Origin: JAXLQL01 sp046331625
GTDB lineage: Bacteria; Acidobacteriota; Terriglobia; Bryobacterales; Bryobacteraceae
Assembly: GCA_046331625.1 (NCBI GenBank)
Contig: JAXLQL010000035.1
Span: 15,591-79,590, forward strand
Reading direction: 5' to 3'
Length of the DNA stretch: 64,000 bases
Of this stretch, positions 55,049 through 62,318 are shown one piece after another. The notes beneath the pieces were generated by a model. That model was given only the letters and a program-made list of their open reading frames with translations. It had not been told where the DNA came from and ran no database searches. Numbering within the stretch: the stretch's first letter is position 1; every line of letters starts with the position of its first letter. Both the position numbers and the translations under genes were made by a program.

Positions 55049-55683
55049 GGGCTCTACAGTCGCCTGCGCGCCACTGAAGCGCATACGGCGGGGCCGCGCC
55101 ACACCGCGCACTGCTGCGTGCCCCGGATTCCTCGCCCACCTTTCCGTGGACCTTGTCTCGAGGTTGCGGCTCCGAAGGTTCCCTTCGTCTCTCCAAACCG
55201 CCACGCACTGGCTGCCCCTGCCCTGCAACCAGCCTCAGAAGTGAGCTTGAGTCCGAACGGGCACGGCGGCGTCCACCCCCGCCTCGGTATTCACCCGGAA
55301 CCGCCGGCGCTACACCAGAGCGCTCCGGCGAAGACGATCTCTTCAATCCGCAGTGTAACGGGAAGCATTCAACTAACTTCAATCGCGCGAAATTCAATTC
55401 TCGAGCTACGCAAGACCACCGGTTCGGCGCGGAGCATCTGGCCCCGCGGACAAAAGTTCGTGAACGATTGCGGCACAGCGCATGACTGGGTGTCTCGAGT
55501 GCGCCTGCTTTGGCGGCGAGATGAAGGCCAGGGTTGCATGGCTTACACTCGGAGCCCGCCCGAGCAGCGAACGGCGCCCTGTAATGTAAGTCACGATACA
55601 AATGGAGCAAATAAGAAAATTCTCTTGGCAGACTGACCTCCTTCGCGGGTAGGCGTCGCCTTTTGAGATCAAGGAGCCCGACA
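55049..55683. other. 635-base region with no credible gene
   Basis: Open frames here on both strands are Arg/Ser/Pro-rich and look like shadows of GC-rich sequence; none has a good start or domain. The last 100 bases before the cysteine-protease gene become AT-richer (aatggagcaaataagaaaat, then TTGGCA at about 55625), which probably contains that gene's promoter. Part of it could be gene remnant. Confidence 0.5.
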
Positions 55684-56586
55684 ATGATCAACCTGTTTCA
55701 GTCCCGCAGCAACAACCAACGCCCCCTCACGGTTCAAGACCTGGATGGGAAGTGCAGGGTGCCGCTGACAGTGGAAGAGAATCTTGCCCTTGCGTTCAAG
55801 GCTGTTGCCTATGCCAAGGAACGATGTCCGCGATCATCCAATCAGACCTACATCAAGACGTTCAACCCGAGCGCCGAGAAAGAACGGGCTGCGTTTCTGG
55901 TGAGGCTTGCCCGCTACGAGCCGGCCGATCCGTTCCGAAAGGAGATGGCGCGAAAGGTGAAGGGCATCGTCGGCGATCCGAATCTGACCCAAGCCGCCAA
56001 GAACGAACAGATTGACCGGATCATCAAAGGACTGAAGAATATCCATCTCAAGGGGGCGAACGGCGTCGAACTGTTCCAAGATGGCGCCGACCGCCTTGAT
56101 GTACTCGATAGCACATTCGCGATGGACAAACTTCTGGCGTACATACAAGACCAGCCAGTGCCTGACTGGAGCACCGAGAAAGTGAAGAACGTCGCTCAGT
56201 GGGCGGAAGAAGCTGGCGCCGGCAATTGCGGCGAGAAAAGCGCATTGACCGTGGAGTATCTTCGCAGCAAGGCGCCCTCAGGGTGTCACATCGCCTGGCT
56301 TGCCTATGACAGAAGCTACAAAAACGGCGACCACGCTTTCTGCGTCATCGGCACGGCGGCGCGCCTCACCAACGGAGGTATGACGAGCGTCGGCCAGTGG
56401 GGCGACGCATCGGTCCTGGTAGACGGGTGGATGAACGATGCGTATCCAGCCCAACATCCGTTCGCGTGGAAGTACGGGTACAACTACAACGGCGTGCGGA
56501 TCAATCCGAAACAGATGGCCGTGCGGACGAAACTCTGCGTTCAATTCCGCGATCACATCGTGGTGAGGGGCTCGTGGACCACCTAG
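55684..56586 (+). CDS. Effector-like papain/transglutaminase-fold cysteine protease
   Basis: 300 residues from ATG 55684, with AAGGAG at good spacing. A helical N-terminal region (1-165, Lys/Glu-rich) precedes a catalytic domain with an ordered Cys-His-Asp set: Cys182 in GAGNCGEKSALTVEYL, His217 in NGDHAFCVIG, Asp247 in ASVLVDGWMNDAYPA. The GNCGE/DHAF/D-W-x-x-AY pattern is seen in cysteine-protease or deamidase domains of secreted effectors and polymorphic toxins (family knowledge, not confirmed). There is no signal peptide, no partner and no obvious immunity gene. It is isolated between two gene-poor regions, with its own terminator-like hairpin, which suggests horizontal gain. Confidence 0.7.
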   Translation: MINLFQSRSNNQRPLTVQDLDGKCRVPLTVEENLALAFKAVAYAKERCPRSSNQTYIKTFNPSAEKERAAFLVRLARYEPADPFRKEMARKVKGIVGDPNLTQAAKNEQIDRIIKGLKNIHLKGANGVELFQDGADRLDVLDSTFAMDKLLAYIQDQPVPDWSTEKVKNVAQWAEEAGAGNCGEKSALTVEYLRSKAPSGCHIAWLAYDRSYKNGDHAFCVIGTAARLTNGGMTSVGQWGDASVLVDGWMNDAYPAQHPFAWKYGYNYNGVRINPKQMAVRTKLCVQFRDHIVVRGSWTT

Positions 56587-56615
56587 CAGCCTAGGTTAGC
56601 TAAGCTAGCTGCTTT
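56585..56615 (+). terminator. Terminator-like hairpin after the cysteine-protease gene
   Basis: Starting in the stop codon: AGCAG-C-CTAG...CTAG-CTGCT with an inner TTA/TAA pairing around GC, then TTT. The stem is about 12 pairs with one bulge and one mismatch; the T run is short, so termination may be partial. Confidence 0.5.
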
Positions 56616-56643
56616 CCGGCGCAGAATTCCATGGTTCAGATTG

Positions 56644-56682
56644 TCGGGCAGGCTTCAGCCTGCGCGGGACTTCAGTCCCGCT
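56644..56682. repeat. TTCA double-hairpin intergenic repeat, copy 4
   Basis: GCAGGCT-TC-AGCCTGC, then GCGGGACT-TC-AGTCCCGC, both stems perfect. This is the cleanest copy and matches copy 1 almost base for base. Confidence 0.75.
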
Positions 56683-56717
56683 GTCAATGCCCAGCGCCCA
56701 ATCCCTGGCAGCGAACC

Positions 56718-56996
56718 TTAAACAGCCCGTGGCTAAAGTCGCGTGGGCCGCGTTGCGAGCGCCATGGGGCCAGATGCGAGGCGTGGCGAGGCAGGCGATG
56801 CGGGCCATCTCTCAGGAGCCACAACGCAGCAGATGGCCCCATGCCGCCGCAACCCTCTGGGCGGCCGGGGTTTGTGTCCGCATGCTTTGTTGCTCGTCGC
56901 TCGAAATAAATCCGCATTGCTTCCTCCTCGCGCCTCGCCTGCGGGCACAGATCCCGCGCCGCGCGGCCCACGGGACTTTAGCCACGGGCTGTTAAG
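56718..56996. repeat. Long inverted-repeat element (about 280 bases)
   Basis: The left arm 56718-56752 (TTAAACAGCCCGTGGCTAAA...) is the near-perfect reverse complement of the right arm 56962-56996 (...TTTAGCCACGGGCTGTTAAG); one base is missing and one differs. Inside lies a second inverted pair, CATGGGGCCAGATGCG near 56762 and CGCAGCAGATGGCCCCATG near 56824. No open frame resembling a transposase is present. It could be a MITE-like element, a structured RNA or a composite of small palindromes. Confidence 0.6.
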
Positions 56997-57091
56997 CTCT
57001 CCCGAAGGGTGCTTGGGGGCTTCCACCTCGGTTTCCGCTCCTGGCGGGTGATGGCCGGCGAGTACCTGTCGAATCTTGCGCCGGAAAGTAG

Positions 57092-60000
57092 CTAAAAGGT
57101 CAGTTTCAGGCCGAACTGCATTTCGCGGGCACGGCCGGCTGACGTGATCCGGCCGAACGCGGGCGAGGCGACGTTCACCACCGCAGCCGGCTGGTTGAAA
57201 TTCGCCCGATTGAAGAAGTTGAACGCTTCCCAGCGGAACTGCAGATTGAAGCGGTCGTCTTTGCCGAAGCGCGTATTCTTGCCAGCGCCGAAATCGACCT
57301 GCGCGAGGCCGGGGCCGATCAGGATGTCGCGGCCCGCGCTGCCGAAGCGTGTTACACCGGTTGGCAGATTCACGAACGCGCTGGTGGTGGCGTTGCACGC
57401 GGGGTTGCGGCTGTCCACCACGTAACACTGCGGATTGCGCGTTTGATACGTCACGGGGCCGACGAGATCGGGGCGGTCGGTGATGCCGTCGCCGTTCACG
57501 TCACCCGACATCGCTGCCGTGTAAGGGAAGCCGCCTTGCGCTTGCGCGATGAAGCTGAACTCCCAACCGTTCACGATCTTGTTCGCAACGGGACCCGCGT
57601 TCGAAAGCATCGACTTGCCGCGGCCGAATGGGAGCTCGTACACCGAGCTCAGCACCAGACGTTGGCGCACATCGAAGCCGGAGAGCCCGCGAGAGGAGCG
57701 GGCGCGGTCGCGCTCGTTGCCGCTGCCGCTGAATCCGCCGCCGCGATCGCCACTGCCGCGCTCGCTCGAGAGATCGATCGACTTGGCGTAGGTGTAGGCG
57801 ATCAAGGTCGACATGCCCTTGCCGCCGCGGCGCACGGCTTTCACTTGCAGCGAGTTGTAGTTCGAGTTCACGTACGGATCCATGCTGAGTGCGGTGCCCC
57901 AACCGGGGAACGGGCGGCGCGCTTGCACGGTGGCCGTGGGTCCGGGCGTGGGGATGTTGTAGAAGACCAGTTCGTCGAGCGCGGTGCCCTTGTTGGCGAC
58001 GTATCCCGCTTCCAGGCTGAAGCGCCACGGCAACTCCCGCTGCACGGTGAGGTTCCACTGCTGCGTGTAGCCTTCCTTGAAATCCGGATTGATGTTCTGC
58101 GTGCCCACCACCAGGGCCGCCGAGGCGCTCACAAAGGGATCGGCGATGTTGATCTGAGGGGTGGCGGTCGAAGACGTGATCTGCTGCGTTTCGGCGAACG
58201 GAGGCTGGCGGCGGTTGATCACGAAGTTGTTGAGGAACGCCTGAGAGTTGGTGAAGAAGATGCCGTAGCCGCCGCGGATCACGGTCTTTGAATCGGCCGA
58301 GTAGGCGAAGCCGAAGCGCGGGGCGAAGTTGTTGCGGTCAGCCCTGTAGGCGGCGCGGCGCGAGATGCCATCGAGATGCAGTACGTCGCCGATGCCGGCG
58401 CAGGCGCGCGTGGTGGTGGCGCAATACTTCGGATCGGCTACCAGCACTTGCGGCGTGATGTTGGTGTTGTAGTCATTCGAAAGCGGCCAGAAGGTGGAGC
58501 GGCGGTCGAGGTTATCGGCGAGCGGGCTGATGTACTCGTAGCGCAGGCCGATGTTGAAGGTGAGCTTGCGATTCACTTTCCAGTCGTCTTGCACGTAGTA
58601 GCCGTGCCACCACGAGCGCCCGGTTTCTACGCCCTTTCCCACCACACGCGAGGCCGTATAGGGTACGCCGAGGAGGAAATCGGCGAAGGGTTGGCCGGTG
58701 AAATCACCACGGAAGTTGAAGCTGCCCCGGCGGAGGCCTGTCACCGGACCCGGAGTGTTCTGCTGATACCGGGTGAGCGTGAATCCGGACTTGATGAGGT
58801 GGTTGCCGCGGGTCCAGGAGATGGCGCCGCCGTAGTTGAACTCGTTCGAAATGTCACGCTGTGTATTGAAATCGCCATCGCCGAACGCGGTGAGCGCGAT
58901 GTTGGTGTAGGTGAGCGAGGGTGCGCCTTCGAACTGCGGTCCGGCGAGCGGATTGTTGATGCCGAACTGCGAGTAGTATCCGTTCTTGCCCGTGTTGGTG
59001 CTGGCTTGCACGAACTCTGAGCGTGTGAAGGAAGCGCGGAACTCGCCGAGGATGGCGGGCGAGAAGATGTGGGTGAGGTTGATGAGCGCGACGGTGTTGC
59101 GCGGCGGGATGAACTGTTCGAAGGTGGGCAGGCCGGGCGTGGTGGTCTCGTCGTGGACGGCGCGGGTGTACTTTCCGTTGATGCGATCTTTCGAGGTGAG
59201 CTCGTGATCGATCTTGATGGTCATCAAGCCGTTCGAGTATTTATCGGGAGCAGTGATGAGCAGATTGTTCGACACGGTGGTTGGGCCACCGAAGTTCTGC
59301 GCGGGCCAGAGTCCGATGGAGGCCTTGGCGGTTTGGCTAAAACGTGTCGCGGGGATTCTGTTTCCGGCGAAGGGAGCCCCGCCGGCGGCCGGATCTTTCA
59401 GCGTCAGACCGGCAACGCCGGAGAAATCGCCTTCGCGCCATGCCTGCACGGGAACGGAGCGGAATGACTCGACGCCGCGGCGCTCGGTGTGAGCTTCGTA
59501 GTTGAAGAAGAAGAACGTCTTGTTGCGGATAACGGGTCCGCCGGCGGCGCCGCCGAATTGATTGCGGTTGAGGCGGCTCGGCTTGGGAAGGAAGAAGTTG
59601 CGCGCGTCAAAAGCGTTGTTGCGCAGAAACTCGAAGAGCGCGCCGTGGATTTCGTTGGTGCCGGACTTGGTGATGAGGCTGATCTGTCCGAAGGCGGCTT
59701 GGCCGAGTTCGGCCGAGTAGGAGTTCGTTTGCACTTTGAACTCCTGGATGGCGTCGATCGAGGGCTTGACTGCGATGTTGCCGAACTGGCGCGCGTTGTT
59801 GCTCGCGCCGTCGAGCTGGAAGTTGTTCTGGTTGTCGCGGCCGCCGATGGCGACGCCCGAGCCGAGACTGCCGGTGGCCGAGCCGACCGTTTGATCGTAG
59901 CCGCCGGGTCGCGTGGTGGCTCCGGGTACCAGAAGCAGAAGCTGCGAAAAATCGCGGCCGTTGAGCGGGATCTGGGTGGTGTATTGGTTGTCCACCACTT

Positions 60001-60385
60001 GGCCGACGGTGGCGTTTTCGGTCTGCAACTGGATCGCGTCACTGGCTACGGTCACCGAGTCGGAGGTGGAACCGATTTCGAGCTGGACGTCGACACGCAA
60101 CTGCTGATTGACCTCGAGCACGATGTCACTGACGGTCTTCTTCTTGAAGCCCGAGATTTCGGCGGAGACCGTGTACGCGCCAGTGGGCAACAGCGATGCC
60201 GCATAATAGCCCGAGGAATTCGTGGTGGTCTTGCGCGCGAGGCCCGTATCTTTCGAAGTGACGGTGACGGCGACGTTGGCTACTGCGCCGCCGGTGGAGT
60301 CAGTAACCGTGCCGACAATCGTGGCGGTTTGTGCCTGGAGCAGAGCGGTAACGGTGAACGCCGAGAAGGCGAGTATGGATTTCAT
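57092..60385 (-). CDS. Oar-like TonB-dependent receptor
   Basis: 1097 residues from ATG 60385 with an AGGGGA box upstream. Signal peptide (MKSILAFSAFTVTALLQAQ), carboxypeptidase-regulatory-like domain (TIVGTVTDSTGGAVANVAVT), plug-like region (IQEFKVQTNSYSAELGQAAF, GQISLITKSGTNEIHGALFE) and barrel, ending REMQFGLKLTF with a terminal Phe as in outer-membrane proteins. It is the third such receptor in the window. The nutrient or partner is unknown. Confidence 0.92.
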   Translation of the reverse strand: MKSILAFSAFTVTALLQAQTATIVGTVTDSTGGAVANVAVTVTSKDTGLARKTTTNSSGYYAASLLPTGAYTVSAEISGFKKKTVSDIVLEVNQQLRVDVQLEIGSTSDSVTVASDAIQLQTENATVGQVVDNQYTTQIPLNGRDFSQLLLLVPGATTRPGGYDQTVGSATGSLGSGVAIGGRDNQNNFQLDGASNNARQFGNIAVKPSIDAIQEFKVQTNSYSAELGQAAFGQISLITKSGTNEIHGALFEFLRNNAFDARNFFLPKPSRLNRNQFGGAAGGPVIRNKTFFFFNYEAHTERRGVESFRSVPVQAWREGDFSGVAGLTLKDPAAGGAPFAGNRIPATRFSQTAKASIGLWPAQNFGGPTTVSNNLLITAPDKYSNGLMTIKIDHELTSKDRINGKYTRAVHDETTTPGLPTFEQFIPPRNTVALINLTHIFSPAILGEFRASFTRSEFVQASTNTGKNGYYSQFGINNPLAGPQFEGAPSLTYTNIALTAFGDGDFNTQRDISNEFNYGGAISWTRGNHLIKSGFTLTRYQQNTPGPVTGLRRGSFNFRGDFTGQPFADFLLGVPYTASRVVGKGVETGRSWWHGYYVQDDWKVNRKLTFNIGLRYEYISPLADNLDRRSTFWPLSNDYNTNITPQVLVADPKYCATTTRACAGIGDVLHLDGISRRAAYRADRNNFAPRFGFAYSADSKTVIRGGYGIFFTNSQAFLNNFVINRRQPPFAETQQITSSTATPQINIADPFVSASAALVVGTQNINPDFKEGYTQQWNLTVQRELPWRFSLEAGYVANKGTALDELVFYNIPTPGPTATVQARRPFPGWGTALSMDPYVNSNYNSLQVKAVRRGGKGMSTLIAYTYAKSIDLSSERGSGDRGGGFSGSGNERDRARSSRGLSGFDVRQRLVLSSVYELPFGRGKSMLSNAGPVANKIVNGWEFSFIAQAQGGFPYTAAMSGDVNGDGITDRPDLVGPVTYQTRNPQCYVVDSRNPACNATTSAFVNLPTGVTRFGSAGRDILIGPGLAQVDFGAGKNTRFGKDDRFNLQFRWEAFNFFNRANFNQPAAVVNVASPAFGRITSAGRAREMQFGLKLTF

Positions 60386-60712
60386 GAAGAACTCCCCTGG
60401 GTGATGACGGTGTCAGCATACCATGCCGGAAGGGCGGCATTGGCTGTGGGTGCTATCGCCCAATCGTGCGTCAACCCAGCGGACGGAGATCGCAGCAGAG
60501 TAGATACGGGGGCGATGCAAATTGCAGCCCAGATAGCTATGAACTGCGTTCGTGATGATTCGGGCCCCGCGCCGGACCCGATTCCCTAGCCGGCCTGTAG
60601 TGGTTACTTGGAGCGGGACTCGTGGTTACGTAGTGGGCGGCGCGGAAACGAACGCGGCGGAGCGCCCGCGGAGCTCAACAGGCATCCGTCCATCAGGCAA
60701 CCGCCCACTGCC
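60386..60712. other. Intergenic region with no gene seen
   Basis: 327 bases between the start of the Oar-like receptor and the stop of the YhhQ-type transporter, both on the minus strand. It must contain the receptor promoter. No structured repeat or confident hexamers were seen. Confidence 0.5.
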
Positions 60713-61390
60713 TCAACTCACCACTGACTTGAATGGATTGAAGTTCTCTTGCGTGTCGAACACGTCCACGCCTTCGGCGCGCTTCAAACCATTCACCACC
60801 ATGTAGGTGATCGGTGTCGACAGCGCCTCATAGATCACCTTGAATCCGTAGCCGGAAATCATCAGGTTGATCAACGTGCCCAAATCCACCCGCCCCGCGA
60901 ACACGATCACCATCACCACTACCGTGTCCACCGCCTGCCCCACCGCGGTCGACCCGATGGTTCGCATCCACAGGTGCTTCCCGCTGGTCAGCATCTTCAT
61001 CTTCGACATCACGAATGCGTTCGCGAATTCACCGCACCAGTACGCCACCAAACTGGCGACCACGATGCGCGGCACCAAGCCAAACACTTTTGCGAAGGCT
61101 TCCTGGTCATGCCAGCCGGGCGCCGGCGGCAGCGCCACCACCACCATCCCGAGCCCCGCCATCAACGCCGCCGCGAAAAACCCGGACCAGATCGCACGCC
61201 GCGACGCCGCGTAACCATACACCTCGGTGAACACGTCGCCGAAAATGTAGGTGATCGGGAACATCAACTGGGCTCCGCTGAACACGAACGGGCCGAGAGA
61301 AGTGAGCTTCGGCGCAACCAGATTCGAGATCAGCAGCACGACGACGAACGCTTGAATCAGCGTGTCGAGATAACGGAAGCGGCGTTCCAT
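60713..61390 (-). CDS. yhhQ: Queuosine precursor transporter (YhhQ/DUF165)
   Basis: 225 residues with about six membrane spans. Family signatures: LISNLVAPKLTSLGPFVFSG, QLMFPITYIFGDVFTEVYGY, ASRRAIWSGF, and the C-terminal TIGSTAVGQAVDTVVVMVIV, then ISGYGFKVIYEALSTPITY. YhhQ imports 7-deazaguanine precursors of queuosine (preQ0/preQ1). No preQ1 riboswitch was recognised upstream. It diverges from the ABC ATPase gene at 61551. Confidence 0.95.
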   Translation of the reverse strand: MERRFRYLDTLIQAFVVVLLISNLVAPKLTSLGPFVFSGAQLMFPITYIFGDVFTEVYGYAASRRAIWSGFFAAALMAGLGMVVVALPPAPGWHDQEAFAKVFGLVPRIVVASLVAYWCGEFANAFVMSKMKMLTSGKHLWMRTIGSTAVGQAVDTVVVMVIVFAGRVDLGTLINLMISGYGFKVIYEALSTPITYMVVNGLKRAEGVDVFDTQENFNPFKSVVS

Positions 61391-61550
61391 GAGCTTTCGA
61401 GTTTACCGCAACGCGCGCTCCGGGAACCTTTTCCGCGCCCGCGGAGTCTGTATGAAACGCACAGGCTGCGGAGGCGCGCTCGAGACCGGGAAATACTCGC
61501 CGCTCGCCCGCGCGCTGAAGCGAGTCCGTTGTGCGTGTATACCTTGAAGG

Positions 61551-62315
61551 ATGCTCGAACTCCGCCACGTCACCAAGCGCTACTCCGGGATCCCGGTCGT
61601 CAATGACGTTACCTTCACCGCGCGCAGCGGCGAAGTCACCGGCTACCTGGGGCCCAACGGCTCCGGTAAGAGCACCACGCTCAAGATGATCACCGGACTC
61701 ATTGACCCTTCCGATGGCGAACTGCTGTGGAACGGCGAGCCCATCGAGCGGGATTGGGTGGCGCACCGGCAGCGTTTCGGCTACGTTCCCGAGGAGCCGC
61801 AACTTTATCCGCACCTGACTGGCTCCGAGTACCTCGAGATGGTGGGGAACCTGCGCGGCCTGCCCGCCAGACCGCTGCGCGAAAAGATCGATGGGTTCCT
61901 GCGCGTCTTCTCGCTCACCTCCGACCGGCACGTGCAGATTGCGTCGTACTCGAAGGGCATGCGCCAGAAAATCCTGCTCTCGGCGGCGCTGCTGCATGAC
62001 CCGAGCCTCGTCGTTCTCGACGAGCCATTCTCGGGCCTCGACATCAACTCGGCGCTCGTGCTGCGCCGGCTCATCACCGCGCTCGCTGGTAAGGGAAAAG
62101 CGGTACTGCTCAGCTCGCACGAGCTCGAAGTGGTGGAGAAGGTTTGCTCGCGCGTGGTGATCCTGCACAAGGGCCGCGTGGTGGCTGACGACTCGATCGA
62201 TCAGCTTCGCTCGCTCATGGAGCGGCCCACGCTCGAGGAGATCTTCACCCAACTCGCGGTGGAACAAGACCCCGCGGGCATCGTCGAGGAGATGCTCCAG
62301 TTGATCGCCATGTAG
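61551..62315 (+). CDS. ABC transporter ATP-binding protein
   Basis: 254 residues. Walker A GPNGSGKSTTLKMI, signature YSKGMRQKILLSAAL, Walker B PSLVVLDEPFSGLD and switch His in VLLSSHELEVVE are all intact. The C-terminus (LEEIFTQLAVEQD) is typical of multidrug or exporter ATPases. The permease ATG begins 3 bases after the stop, so the two are one exporter operon. Confidence 0.95.
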   Translation: MLELRHVTKRYSGIPVVNDVTFTARSGEVTGYLGPNGSGKSTTLKMITGLIDPSDGELLWNGEPIERDWVAHRQRFGYVPEEPQLYPHLTGSEYLEMVGNLRGLPARPLREKIDGFLRVFSLTSDRHVQIASYSKGMRQKILLSAALLHDPSLVVLDEPFSGLDINSALVLRRLITALAGKGKAVLLSSHELEVVEKVCSRVVILHKGRVVADDSIDQLRSLMERPTLEEIFTQLAVEQDPAGIVEEMLQLIAM

Positions 62316-62318
62316 ACA

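Larger units (their letters stand above)
56587..57091. other. Gene-free stretch with repeats and a large palindrome
   Basis: 505 bases without a credible gene between the cysteine protease and the convergent receptor gene. It holds TTCA repeat copy 4 (56644-56682) and a palindromic element with 35-base arms (56718-56996), both listed separately. Open frames through it are low-complexity shadows. Confidence 0.6.

Noticed and set aside
54771..55691. Minus-strand frame across the gene-free region before the cysteine protease
   Set aside because: No family features, overlaps the HDOD gene, and is dominated by Arg and Ser codons.
56718..56996. Insertion sequence with terminal inverted repeats
   Set aside because: The interior encodes no transposase and no clear target duplication is visible; kept only as an inverted-repeat element.
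59489..60589. 366-residue plus-strand frame antisense to the third Oar-like receptor
   Set aside because: Composition is Gly/Val/Glu-rich and repetitive with no domain; it is the complement of the receptor's barrel and plug codons.
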